Below, in pieces: positions 1 through 8,802 of a stretch of DNA of 44,024 nucleotides. The stretch spans positions 1 to 44,024 of the forward strand of contig NVWB01000162.1 of NCBI GenBank assembly GCA_002733575.1, in the 5' to 3' direction. Position 1 is the first letter of the stretch. Every line of letters begins with the position of its first letter. The translations under genes and the position numbers were made by a program. The notes under the pieces were generated by a model. The model searched no databases. It saw only the letters and a program-made list of their open reading frames with translations, and was not told the DNA's origin. Source of the DNA: Blastopirellula sp. (GTDB lineage Bacteria > Planctomycetota > Planctomycetia > Pirellulales > Pirellulaceae).

Positions 1-100
1 ACATTGGCTACCATGGTAACCTTTGGTTACTTTTGAATTCGCAACTTTCTAACCGGTGAATAATCCGACCTTTCCCCCCATCAGAAATCCAATTCAACGA

Positions 101-140
101 GTAGCCCAGGTTGCTCGCAACCTGGGTCGGCGCAGCCGAC
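101..140. repeat. REP-like palindrome with GTAG head
   Basis: A GTAG tetranucleotide (101-104) is followed by a perfect 9-bp hairpin, CCCAGGTTG / CAACCTGGG, with loop CTCG (105-126). A second small hairpin, GTCGGC-GCA-GCCGAC, follows at 126-140. A GTAG head next to a palindrome is the hallmark of REP elements mobilised by RAYT (TnpA-REP) proteins. A second copy with the same flanks but a different stem lies at 33774-33807, so the element is interspersed. No RAYT gene is visible in the window. Confidence 0.6.
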
Positions 141-246
141 AAGAGGTTGCAAACGCCAGCATGATTTATCACAAAACTGATCCACAATCCTCTGGTCCAA
201 TTTACAAAACAAACGTAAGGCCCGCCGGGTATTTTGTTTGAAACCC

Positions 247-362
247 TGGTGCCATGCCCTCGCGCTTTCGCGTGGGCATGCTTTGGAAGTATTATCATGG
301 TAACTTCAAGCCAGCAATTCAATCTCCAATCCCACTTCACACTGGCGAAGCCAGCGGCACCC
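247..362. repeat. Inverted pair of GGTGCC-headed palindromes
   Basis: At 248-280 the sequence GGTGCC leads into a long hairpin: CATGCCC-T-CGCG (253-264), loop cttt, then CGCG-T-GGGCATG (269-280), with a single T/T mismatch. At 342-361, CTGGC-gaa-GCCAG is followed by GGCACC, so on the minus strand it reads GGTGCC then a palindrome. The two units are therefore head-out inverted copies of one design (conserved GGTGCC, variable stem), about 60 bp apart. This resembles a REPIN/BIME-type doublet. The rest of 1-660 shows no convincing gene. Confidence 0.45.
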
Positions 363-660
363 CAAAAGGGCTACTGGTTGTGTTGATTTTTGTCAGTGTT
401 ACCCGGCGTATTCCTTCATTAGCACCCTGCCATGACCATGCAAATCTAACCATTCCTCTAAAAATAGGAAAAACCCGATTAAACCCTTTACATGGGGGCA
501 ACTGCCAAGGTAAAATAAATGGCCTGCATAGGACATATGGGTTATATGAAATATAATGAATGGCTTGAATTTGCTCGGTTGACCGTATTTTATTGTTCGC
601 GATCAGGATGTTTCATCATCAATTAGGCTTAGGGATATTATCTGATTAGAGGGGGAAGAA

Positions 661-2105
661 GTGCTTTTTACTAATTCCAGATCCATCGTTTGGCGATTGG
701 CCATTGTTGGCTTCATCGGATTTGTTTGCGCATATTCCGGGATGGCGCATGCTGGCACTATATTAGATGGCATCGAAGAGCTCTCCAACATTCAAATCAG
801 TAACGACATTCTTCAACTCTCGCCCGAAGACCAATCATCTCTCAAGGAACTTAACCTTGCCATCGAGAAGTTCCGTAAGAACGATTTTACTGGCTGTTTA
901 AAAAACTTCGAGGAGGCCAAATCTAAGCAGGGCAATCTTCCGCCAGCTAGGCTAATGCTGGCTCGTCTCTTCTTGGCCGTTGGTAAAATCCCCCAAGCTC
1001 GTAACGAACTGGAAAGAACTGCTCAGAATAGTCCCCAAGAGCCAGGTGTATATCTCCTTTTTGGCGAATTGGCCTTGCGTGATGGGCAAGTCACAAACGC
1101 CGCACTCAATTTTGAGAAAGCGGCCAAGCTGCTAAAAACCGGCCCGCCAGAAATGATCACAATCAGAACACAAACGCATTCGCTAGCCGGGCTGGCGAGT
1201 GTAGCCGAACGTCGCAGTCAATGGGAATCGGCCCATGTCTCGTTATCCGCTTGGTTAGAAGTAGAACCAAAAAACGTCGAGACGATGCGCCGTTTGGGTG
1301 TCGCCCAGTTTCATCTTAAGCGGTTTGACGAAGCAGAAGAAACATTATACCTGGCATCAAAAGAAGACCCCGATTCCGAACCGGCTCCGTTTCTTTTGGG
1401 CCGATTGTATCAAGCCGCCAACAATCAGAAGCAAGCGGTCCACTGGATGGGTCGAGTAGCGCAGGAAGAAGCCAAAAACCCTAAGGCTCAAGCGGCATTG
1501 GCTTTGTGGCATCTCGGGCAAAACCGTCCACAACAGGCCCTGGGCCATGTAGAGGTTCTCGCCACTCTTGATGCAGAACACGCCGATTTACTCAAGTTTC
1601 GCGGCCTTATTGCCCAGCAGTTGGGAGAATACGAGCAGGCGGAAAAACATTTTCAACAACAACTGCGGCTCACGCCGGGCGATTTTCAGTCGGCCAACAG
1701 CTTGCCCTGGTATTGATTGAACTGCCCGAGGGTGCTAATCGCCGTAGGGCCTTGGAACTCGCAGAGATGAACGCCCGGCAATATCCTCGTTCTGCCGAAG
1801 CGATGGGAACCTTGGGTTGGATTTATTATCGACTTGACCGGCTGCCCGAAGCAGAGCGGGCATTGGGTGCCGCCTCTTCGGGAGGAAACATCTCGCCCGA
1901 CATCGCTTTTTACTTGGCCTCTTTGCTTCTAAAACAAAAAAAATACGAGTCAGCGGGCGAACTACTTGCCGGAGCGTTGAAATCCACCGGGCCGTTTTAC
2001 CATCGGGCCGAATCGCTTGCGGTGCTAACGCAACTCGAAGAAAAATCAAATCGACAAGTAGAAAGAAACAATGTCGAAGCCGTAAAAGAAACAATCGAAG
2101 AGTAA
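661..2105 (+). pseudogene. Exported TPR-repeat protein, frameshifted
   Basis: The protein is a helical-repeat (tetratricopeptide) scaffold with an N-terminal signal peptide: hydrophobic core at about residues 10-28 ending A-H-A. GTG at 661 is the likely start, because the frame is closed by TGA at 643 and a purine-rich AGAGGGGGAAGAA lies directly before it. TPR-like units (A-x-x-x-L-G-x-x-x) run through the whole product. The first frame ends at 1716 just after S-A-N-S-L-P-W-Y, while the reading that makes sense (Q-L-A-L-V-L-I-E-L-P) continues in another frame from about 1695 to 2105. Adding one base, turning aacagc into aaccag near 1695-1700, joins both parts into one protein of about 481 residues. 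It lies 54 bp upstream of the PEP-CTERM gene, so it may once have served surface-protein export or assembly. A sequencing error is the alternative to true decay. Confidence 0.75.
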
Positions 2106-2159
2106 AATCAGATCAGAATTGACAACATACATTTATCATCGGATAAAAAAGGGAATATC

Positions 2160-3593
2160 ATGTTGAACTTATGGTTAAAAAGCGGCGCAAGCTTAGCTGC
2201 TTGCTGTGTGCTATTGTTATTCGGATTCGGATTCGGATTCGTCAGCCCAGTTCAAGCCCAAACTTCTTAGGATCATTCTGGTGTTGCAGATTGGTTTACT
2301 TCCAGCAATTGGTCAACAGGAACGCCAACATCCACTGAGGATGTTAATATCTCCAATATCTCCAATGGCTCCAACTATGGCCCCTATATCAACGGTGGAG
2401 CTACAGGTAATGCTGATACGATCAAAGTAGGGAGTGCCACCAGTAATCAATTACTCATTGGGTTTGGCGGTAGCTCGGGTCGCTTAGATAGTGGGTACGG
2501 CTTACTCGGTGATGCGGCTGGCACCGTTGGAACCGTCACAGTTGATGACGCCGGTAGTCAGTGGAGTAACATTAGAGACCTCTATGTCGGTTCTTCCGGT
2601 CAAGGTACGCTCAATATCATGGGCGGAGGTGTCGTGAATAATGGCTTAGGTTTCATTGGTCTTCAGAGCAGCGGCGTCGGAATCGCCACGGTCGATGGCG
2701 CCGGTAGCATCTGGAATAACAACGGGGCCCTCCGTGTAGGTTCCTCCGGCCAAGGGACGCTTAATATCACAGGCGGAGGCGTCGTGAATGTTGGCACAGA
2801 TAGTAGCGTCAATAGCGTTTCGGCGGTTTATGTTGGCAGCGGTGGCAGCGAGTTCAACACTGTGGGCAGTCTCACGAACGCTGGTCTGATTGACATTGCG
2901 GCTGGTGGAGTGGTCAAGGCAAGTGTGGTGAACAACTCTGGTAGGGTCCATAACAACGGGTTGATCGAAGGGAACTTCAACAACCTGGCTGGCGGAACCT
3001 TGAGCGGCAGCGGGACGATCTTGGGAGATCTTAACCTGAGTGGCATTCTCGCAGTTGGCAACAGCCCCGGAACGATGACCGTCATGGGCAACGTGAATTG
3101 GAATGACGGAACTACGTTCGAGTTGGAATTGAGCGATGCCACTGGGACGGCCGGGAGTGATCCAGGCTGGGACTTGTTATTGGCTGACGGTGTCATGGAC
3201 TTGAGCGGCGTGAGTGCCGGCGGAATCGCGATTTTACTCACTTCGCTCGATCTGGCAAACATCCCAGGCATGGCGGTAAATTTTAACGGCAACTCAGATT
3301 ATCATTGGATATTCGCTACAGCCGACGGCGGAATCACAGGATTTGATTCCAGTCTGTTCACGATTGATTCGACCAATTTCTGGAATAGCCTGAATGGCAT
3401 GTTCGCAGTAAGCATGGGTGGCGATTCGTTGTTCTTGGATTATACAACCAATGCGTTGCCCGAGCCGAGCAATACAGTGCCTGAGCCGGCCAGCTTGGCG
3501 ATCTGGTCAATCATGGGCTTGGGAGCAGTCGCCATGCGACGCCGCAGCAAGCGGTCGAAGACCACCAGGGGTGGAGCAGAGCCAGCGAGCTAA
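2160..3593 (+). pseudogene. PEP-CTERM surface protein with in-frame TAG
   Basis: ATG at 2160, preceded by AAAAAAGGGAA, opens a clear signal peptide with a hydrophobic core containing G-F-G-F-G-F and ending V-Q-A-Q. Codon 37 (2268-2270) is TAG. The same frame then stays open to 3593 and is plainly coding. It holds two 50-residue T5SS/PEP-CTERM-associated repeats at about codons 128 and 178 (V-D-x-A-G-S-x-W, then V-G-S-S-G-Q-G-T-L-N-I, then G-G-G-V-V-N). The C-terminus has V-P-E-P-A-S, a transmembrane stretch and R-R-R-S-K-R, the PEP-CTERM sorting signal recognised by exosortase/archaeosortase-type enzymes. A basic tail of about 15 residues follows the Arg cluster and is longer than usual. With the stop the gene makes only a 36-residue leader. 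A rival view is a later start at 2619 (ATG), but that would lack a signal peptide. A strong terminator follows. Confidence 0.8.
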
Positions 3594-3653
3594 ATATCTG
3601 AATCTTTATTCATTAACACGTCACTCTTTAAATTGACAGAAGGCTGAAGTTCC

Positions 3654-3697
3654 GTAGAGTGAATGGAAGTCACGATTTCATCCACTCTACTTTTTTT
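3654..3697 (+). terminator. Rho-independent terminator after PEP-CTERM gene
   Basis: The stem GTAGAGTGAATG (3654-3665) pairs with CATCCACTCTAC (3679-3690) with one mismatch across a 13-nt loop, and seven T residues follow at 3691-3697. It lies 61 bp past the stop of the PEP-CTERM gene. Confidence 0.85.
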
Positions 3698-3737
3698 GGC
3701 TACAGCATTTTCCACATCTGATTTCATTCTGATTTAA

Positions 3738-4367
3738 TCAAAAGTTAAACCTGATCGAGCTCTGGTGACGTGGTTTATGGCGATCATAATGATTGTCGTG
3801 GTGGTAATCGTGATAAAAGTCATTGTGGTGCCAATAGGGGTCGTAATGTTGTTCGCGGATGATTATGGGGCGAGAGACCGGGGCGGCTACCACTGTTCTT
3901 CTTGGAGTTGGAGGCTTTTGCAGTGCTGCGAGTACCGGATCAGATACGCCAGAGTTTTTGAGGTGAATCAAGTCCTGGGGAGTTGGCTGGATGAAAACTC
4001 CATGATTTTGAATATGGGTAATAATCACGGTATCGGCCAAAGCGGCTTGGCTCATGGCGATCACATCTTCAAACGTGGTTGCCCCTGCGAGTTGATGGCC
4101 CAATTGCTGTTCGATTAGCATTTGATTGCGGGCTTCAGATTCGTCTATGCTTTGCCCAATCACAGAACCGGTCACGGCACCGACCAATGTACCAATCACT
4201 GCACCTTTTGCTGTATTACCTGTTGCGTTTCCAATGGCAGCGCCTGCCACTGCCCCGGCGATTCCTCCGGTAGCAGCTAAGCGATCTTGATGATAGGGAG
4301 ACCGACAGCCGATACTCGCCATCAACAGAACTGCTACAGATGAAACGACATAATACTTTAATGACAT
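3738..4367 (-). CDS. Glycine-zipper lipoprotein with His-rich tail
   Basis: This is a small envelope lipoprotein. From ATG at 4367 the product starts with a Lys-containing n-region, a hydrophobic core and A-S-I-G-C, a weak lipobox. It then has a glycine-zipper segment of about 45 residues (repeated G-x-x-x-G/A steps such as A-G-A-V-A-G-A-A-I-G) of the YMGG/OmpA-associated type, which can insert into or oligomerise in membranes. A central 70-residue part has no family I recognise. The last 35 residues are extremely rich in His, Tyr and Asp, which suggests metal binding. The frame also opens at ATG 4388 and TTG 4403, but neither has a better ribosome site and both lengthen the leader. It is downstream of, and codirectional with, the gene at 4546-5805 with a 178-bp gap, so it probably has its own promoter. 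Confidence 0.7.
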   Translation of the reverse strand: MSLKYYVVSSVAVLLMASIGCRSPYHQDRLAATGGIAGAVAGAAIGNATGNTAKGAVIGTLVGAVTGSVIGQSIDESEARNQMLIEQQLGHQLAGATTFEDVIAMSQAALADTVIITHIQNHGVFIQPTPQDLIHLKNSGVSDPVLAALQKPPTPRRTVVAAPVSRPIIIREQHYDPYWHHNDFYHDYHHDNHYDRHKPRHQSSIRFNF

Positions 4368-4545
4368 TGAGCGAATCCCGGCTCTCATGGAATGGTAATT
4401 CAATAGATGTTAAGTGTTATCGGACTAAGACCCCGATCAAGCTTATTAATTCTGAGAGCGAGATCATTTCAAGAAATGACACCTAAGTCAAGATCGAGCC
4501 ATAGAATAGAGAGAAAAGATCTGTCAACAAAGATGCTAGCATGTG

Positions 4546-5805
4546 TTATTTCTTGGTTTCCGATTCAATATCTGCCGCCCAGTGATCGAATGCTGCTTTG
4601 CGATCACTTTCGCTAGCAAAGCCTATAGTTCGATGGCTGTAAAGATAATTAGCGTCAACGGTTAATCTTGTGAAGCCAAATTTCTTAGGGTCTTTCCCTT
4701 TGATGTGCAGAATTCCGACCAAGGCAGCATCGCGTATTTGTGTCTCAAAGCTGTTGTCACTGATATAAGTGTAGACCGACTGTTGATCGTCAAGCAGTGT
4801 TTCTAAGTAAGCGATATCTTTTTTTGACCCGAGTTTTGCGATTCCGAGTACCGCATAGATAATGTGTACATTATTTTGCAAATTGAAATTATTAGGAATA
4901 GGGGATTTAATCACGGACTTTGCCAATGAAATGCCCGCTTTGAGATCTTCCCGGATTGCGAATAGTAAAACAATGAACCGGTTTTCTGCTTTAAGATGTG
5001 GATTGTCAACACAACTATCAACCCAGGCATTTAAGACTTTGTAGATCGCATCGGCGTTATCCGGGTGATGCAATGCCTGGCTTAACTCAGGGGCAGAAAG
5101 CAAGTATTGCAATTCAGAATAGGCTGGCCCTGTGATTTCAACTCGTTTGTCTGATGCGATAAACAAGAGCGTGGAAATACTGCCAAGGCTCGGGTGGACC
5201 TGAGTAGTGGAGTAAACTTTGGTTTTGAGTTGAACTGCCCGTTTATAGAATTGATAATCGACTTGCTCAGGGGCGTTCTCCGCCAGAGTTAAGAGTTCCC
5301 ACTCGGCAGATGCCATTTTGTGATAAAGTTTTCGAGACAAAGCGTTGTCTCCAGCGATTGATTTAAAGCGTGCCCAATAGGGAAATTGATCAACGGGGCT
5401 CTTGCCATCGATAAATTGACTGAGAGCCAAATTACGATTATGGACTTTGATTTCTGCTAAAAGAGAACGGCTGCGACGTTTGATTTCAGGATTGGGATTT
5501 CTCACATTTTTTTCAAGAGCCTGCTCTGCAACTTTTCCTAGCCGAAGCAATTCTTTCGCAGCTTGTTCTCTAGCCTCAAAACTAGAAGCCCCCAATTGTT
5601 GAATGTAGGCATCCACTTGTTCTTGAGAGACATTTTGTTCTTGAGAGGCCCCTTGTTCTTGAGAGACACGGCCAGGGCTTGGCGTTGGTTTTTCCTGGGC
5701 CACGCACGGAATGCAGAGAAACATTATTAGCGCGAGTAGACCGGCGATGTGCACAGGCAGGCGGCTTTTTTTCAGTCTTTGCGATGGATGATGGCAAATA
5801 GTCAT
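4546..5805 (-). CDS. Exported HEAT-like helical protein
   Basis: This is a 419-residue protein I cannot assign to a function. It has a long basic N-terminus and a hydrophobic signal core at about residues 18-34 ending C-V-A-Q, so it is exported. Residues 40-60 contain three copies of a six-residue S-Q-E-Q unit. Next comes a helical HEAT-like segment (Y-I-Q-Q-L-G, A-R-E-Q-A-A-K-E-L-L, I-K-R-R-S-R-S-L-L-A) typical of the first repeats of planctomycete HEAT proteins. The middle and C-terminal parts are mostly alpha-helical, with another HEAT-like unit near residues 320-370 (A-V-L-G-I-A-K-L-G, then I-R-D-A-A-L-V-G-I-L). No catalytic motif is visible, so a binding or scaffold role is most likely. 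Confidence 0.65.
   Translation of the reverse strand: MTICHHPSQRLKKSRLPVHIAGLLALIMFLCIPCVAQEKPTPSPGRVSQEQGASQEQNVSQEQVDAYIQQLGASSFEAREQAAKELLRLGKVAEQALEKNVRNPNPEIKRRSRSLLAEIKVHNRNLALSQFIDGKSPVDQFPYWARFKSIAGDNALSRKLYHKMASAEWELLTLAENAPEQVDYQFYKRAVQLKTKVYSTTQVHPSLGSISTLLFIASDKRVEITGPAYSELQYLLSAPELSQALHHPDNADAIYKVLNAWVDSCVDNPHLKAENRFIVLLFAIREDLKAGISLAKSVIKSPIPNNFNLQNNVHIIYAVLGIAKLGSKKDIAYLETLLDDQQSVYTYISDNSFETQIRDAALVGILHIKGKDPKKFGFTRLTVDANYLYSHRTIGFASESDRKAAFDHWAADIESETKK
5617..5670. repeat. 18-bp tandem repeat, three copies, inside a gene
   Basis: Three consecutive 18-bp units, each beginning ttgttcttgagag, start at 5617, 5635 and 5653. They encode the in-frame six-residue S-Q-E-Q repeats of the exported HEAT-like protein on the minus strand. 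Copy-number change would keep the frame. Confidence 0.85.
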
Positions 5806-6301
5806 GTGAACCTAAACAAGAACTCTGACTAAAACGAATTGCGACTCCGATGAGAGTCCACATTCTACTCAGAGCAAAAAGAGGTATTTTCGGTAGTAAC
5901 TCTATTGTAGCAAAGACCTTGCGTGGTGGTCCACTGATCTCTGCAATTAAATTGGTACGTTTTGGAAACTCCTATTAGTTTGCGAATATGGCTCTACCCG
6001 GTTGCTGGTGAGGCTTTGCCTGTTTAGAATTGAAGGTTAAACCAGGGATTTGTGGCCGCTTGCAGCTTATCTGCTAAAGTGCCGTCGGATGTTTGCCTTT
6101 ATCCACTCTCTATTGTGCTGATTTAGGTTGATTAACGACTTCATTCTTCCAGACAGGATGCCGCGCCATTGCCTCTATTTGCTTTGTCGCGTTTTTTTAT
6201 GCACGTAGCTTTTGTAGCCAACCACGAACTTGATGCTACAGAGTGACTAAATCTGCATACTCGACCGCGACCAGAAACCACTCCGCAAGTCGAAAAGAAT
6301 T
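5806..6301. other. Non-coding divergent intergenic region
   Basis: This 496-bp stretch separates the minus-strand HEAT-like gene from the plus-strand trans-sulfuration genes, so it must hold both promoters. I see no convincing ORF, tRNA or REP element, and no recognisable SAM or SAH riboswitch, although such a switch would be expected before methionine-cycle genes in some phyla. The last bases before 6302 (GAAAAGAATT) could be a weak ribosome-binding site. Confidence 0.5.
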
Positions 6302-7498
6302 ATGGCATCAAAAAAAATAACCAACGCTACACATGGAATTTCTACGGTTGCTGTTCAAGCAGGTGAAGCTCACCAAAAGCCAGGCCATTCGATCACCGAC
6401 CCCATTTTTTGTGCGTCGACCTTTACCTTCTCTGACACCGATGCGATCATTCGTTTCATTGAAGAGAAAGAGGAACGCGAAGAGTATGGACGCTATGGGA
6501 ACCCGGGTGAGAAAGTGGCCGAGCGTAAACTGGCCGCACTCGAAGGCTCCGAAGATGCGATTCTGTATTCCAGCGGAATGGCAGCCATGGTTGGTTTAGT
6601 GATGACCAAATTAAATGCCGGAGACGAAGTGGTCTTCTTTGACGAATGTTATCATCGCAGCCGTGAGTTTTGTGCTAAGCACATGTCACGATTTGGCGTA
6701 ATCACACGGCAAGTCAAAGCGTGCGATTACGATGCGATGGAAGCCGCCATCAACGACAAAACAAAACTGTTGATTAGCGAGTCGCCGACCAATCCACACT
6801 TGAGCATCATTGACTTAGATAGATTTGCAGCCATCGGTAAAAAGCATGGCGTTGAAACTTTAATCGACGCAACACTTGCGACTCCCTATAATTTGAAGCC
6901 CATCAACCACGGCGTTGATTATGTGTTGCATTCGGCCACTAAGTATCTGGCTGGGCATAACGATTTGTTAGCTGGCGTGATTGCAGGGAGCACCGAACAA
7001 CTTGAACCGGTGCGAAAGTTGCGTGGAATCATGGGCGCCGTGAATTCGGCCCATAACATCTATCTGTTGCTACGTGGACTGAAAACTTTCAGTCTACGAA
7101 TGCAGCAACACAATAAAAGTGGATTGGCAGTTGCCCAGTTTTTAGAAACGCACCCTCGCGTGGAAAAGGTGTATTACCCTGGTCTTGAATCTCACAAGTA
7201 TTATGATGTGGCTCAAAAAACGATGAGTGGCTTTGGTGGACTGATCACTTTCTTAGTGAAAGACGCCGACTGGCGAGCCACGGCAAACATCGTAGACGCC
7301 GTTACCATTCCACGCATTGCACCTAGTCTCGGCGGCGTAGAGTCATTGATCGAACAACCTTTGGTGATGAGCTATTACGAATGCTCTCCTGAAGATCGTG
7401 CTCGATTTGGCATTCAAGACAACATGATTCGCTTGGCGGTTGGAATCGAAGATACTGACGATTTGATTGAAGATCTAAAACAGGCTCTTGAAGCTTAA
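6302..7498 (+). CDS. Cystathionine gamma-synthase-type PLP enzyme
   Basis: This is a PLP-dependent enzyme of the Cys/Met (trans-sulfuration) family, 398 residues, normal length. Motifs in order: Y-G-R-Y-G-N-P near residue 60 (phosphate contact from the neighbouring subunit), S-S-G-M-A-A near 96 (PLP phosphate binding), D-A-T-L-A-T-P near 190 (pyridine-nitrogen Asp), S-A-T-K-Y-L-A-G-H-N-D near 212 (Schiff-base Lys), and S-L-G-G-V-E-S-L-I-E-Q-P near 340. The sequence around the catalytic Lys is closest in my recollection to cystathionine gamma-synthases of the plant type, which join an activated homoserine ester to cysteine. A second family member follows after 67 bp, most likely in one operon. 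Substrate assignment within this family is unreliable from motifs alone; gamma-lyase or O-acylhomoserine sulfhydrylase activity is possible. Confidence 0.85.
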   Translation: MASKKITNATHGISTVAVQAGEAHQKPGHSITDPIFCASTFTFSDTDAIIRFIEEKEEREEYGRYGNPGEKVAERKLAALEGSEDAILYSSGMAAMVGLVMTKLNAGDEVVFFDECYHRSREFCAKHMSRFGVITRQVKACDYDAMEAAINDKTKLLISESPTNPHLSIIDLDRFAAIGKKHGVETLIDATLATPYNLKPINHGVDYVLHSATKYLAGHNDLLAGVIAGSTEQLEPVRKLRGIMGAVNSAHNIYLLLRGLKTFSLRMQQHNKSGLAVAQFLETHPRVEKVYYPGLESHKYYDVAQKTMSGFGGLITFLVKDADWRATANIVDAVTIPRIAPSLGGVESLIEQPLVMSYYECSPEDRARFGIQDNMIRLAVGIEDTDDLIEDLKQALEA

Positions 7499-7565
7499 TT
7501 AAGTTCTTTACTTATGGGCGAACAACTAACACCACTATTATCTCTGTAAGATAAGCGAATTTACG

Positions 7566-8708
7566 ATGAAATTCCGAACTAAATCCATACATGTCGGCAA
7601 CCAACGCGATCCTCAAACCGGCGCAGTCGTTCCGCCGATTCATGTCGCTTCGACCTTTGTTCAGCCAGGGGCTGGTGAATGGGGCGAATTCGATTACTCG
7701 CGTAGTGGAAACCCTACTAGAAAGAACTTTGAGACTACCATTGCAGCACTCGAAGGCGGTAGTGGTGCCTTGGCATTTGCTTCTGGAATGGCGGCCACAC
7801 ACTGTGCAACGATGTTATTTAGTACAGGCGACCACATTGTTGCCGGGACTGATATCTATGGTGGAACCTATCGCCTGTTGCATAAGATTTCGAATCGCAG
7901 CGGAATCGAAACCACATTAGCCGCAGCCAACGATTTGGATGCACTTGAAAAGGCGATTACACCGAACACCAAGATGCTGTGGATTGAAAGCCCCGGTAAT
8001 CCGTTGATGTCGATCACCGATATCAAAGCTTGTGCGGCCATTGCCAAAAAACATGGAATATTACTCGGCGTAGACAGCACGTTTGCTACTCCGGTTCTGA
8101 CTCGCCCGCTGGAATTGGGTGCCGATATTGTCATGCATTCGGCCACAAAGTATTTGGGTGGACATAGTGATTCACTAGGCGGGGCTCTTGTTGTCAAAGA
8201 CCAAGAACTATTTGATCGACTCTATTTTATTCAAAATGCAACCGGCGCTGTGATGGCACCACTCGATAGTTTTCTGGCCAGTAGAGGGCTGAAAACTTTG
8301 GCGATCCGCGTCAAAGAACAATCAAAAACGGCCATGTATTTGGCAGAAAAACTGGCCGCTGACTCTCGCATTACCAGGGTACTTTACCCTGGACTGAGCA
8401 CGCACCCTGGCCATGATATTGCTAAACAGCAAATGGATTCTGGATTTGGAGCCATGCTGAGTTTTGAAGTTGCTGGCGGATTTGAGAAAGCCAAAAAAAT
8501 GGCCGAGTCTACCAAGTTCTTTCAATTAGCGGTAAGCCTGGGTGCTGTTGAGTCGTTAATCGAACAACCAGCTTCGATGTCTCATGCCAGTTACGACCGC
8601 GAAGATCGCTTAGCCCACGGGATTCAAGATGAACTGATCCGCATCTCGGTAGGGCTCGAAGATGCCGAAGACCTTTGGGCCGATCTTGATCAAGCGTTGA
8701 GTCAATAA
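7566..8708 (+). CDS. Cystathionine lyase/synthase-type PLP enzyme
   Basis: This is the second trans-sulfuration family enzyme, 380 residues. It shows P-P-I-H-V-A-S-T-F near residue 23, Y-S-R-S-G-N-P-T near 45, A-S-G-M-A-A near 75, D-S-T-F-A-T-P near 172, S-A-T-K-Y-L-G-G-H-S-D near 195 with the PLP-binding Lys, and a conserved C-terminal S-L-G-A-V-E-S-L-I-E-Q-P. It is clearly diverged from the upstream paralogue, which argues for division of labour, for example synthase plus beta- or gamma-lyase moving sulfur between cysteine, cystathionine and homocysteine. Start ATG 7566 gives the usual family N-terminus (F-R-T-K-S-I-H-V-G). A terminator follows immediately, ending the unit. Confidence 0.85.
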   Translation: MKFRTKSIHVGNQRDPQTGAVVPPIHVASTFVQPGAGEWGEFDYSRSGNPTRKNFETTIAALEGGSGALAFASGMAATHCATMLFSTGDHIVAGTDIYGGTYRLLHKISNRSGIETTLAAANDLDALEKAITPNTKMLWIESPGNPLMSITDIKACAAIAKKHGILLGVDSTFATPVLTRPLELGADIVMHSATKYLGGHSDSLGGALVVKDQELFDRLYFIQNATGAVMAPLDSFLASRGLKTLAIRVKEQSKTAMYLAEKLAADSRITRVLYPGLSTHPGHDIAKQQMDSGFGAMLSFEVAGGFEKAKKMAESTKFFQLAVSLGAVESLIEQPASMSHASYDREDRLAHGIQDELIRISVGLEDAEDLWADLDQALSQ

Positions 8709-8742
8709 AAAAACGCCTTGTATTTGAAACAAGGCGTTTTTC
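8705..8742. terminator. Bidirectional rho-independent terminator
   Basis: A perfect 11-bp stem, AAACGCCTTGT (8711-8721) with ACAAGGCGTTT (8729-8739), has a 7-nt loop. It is flanked by an A-run on the left and a T-run on the right. It can end the plus-strand PLP gene pair and the minus-strand gene at 8803-9402. Confidence 0.9.
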
Positions 8743-8802
8743 AGTGTGATCAAATTATTTGCAATGAGCGACTTGCTTTTCAGGCAGCAAAGTCAATTGC
8801 AT

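Noticed and set aside
8..556. Overlapping ORFs of 61-110 codons on both strands in the first 560 bases
   Set aside because: They run through palindromic repeats, have no ribosome sites or recognisable protein character, and overlap each other.
2268..2270. TAG read as a recoded amino acid (pyrrolysine or suppressor)
   Set aside because: A single site gives no support, and no pyl genes or suppressor tRNA are in the window. Mutation or sequencing error is simpler.
5806..6301. SAM or SAH riboswitch before the trans-sulfuration genes
   Set aside because: I could not find the conserved core or a leader terminator; nothing beyond expectation.
7868..8197. Minus-strand ORF of 109 codons within the second PLP gene
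   Set aside because: It is antisense to a well-supported conserved enzyme and its product looks random.
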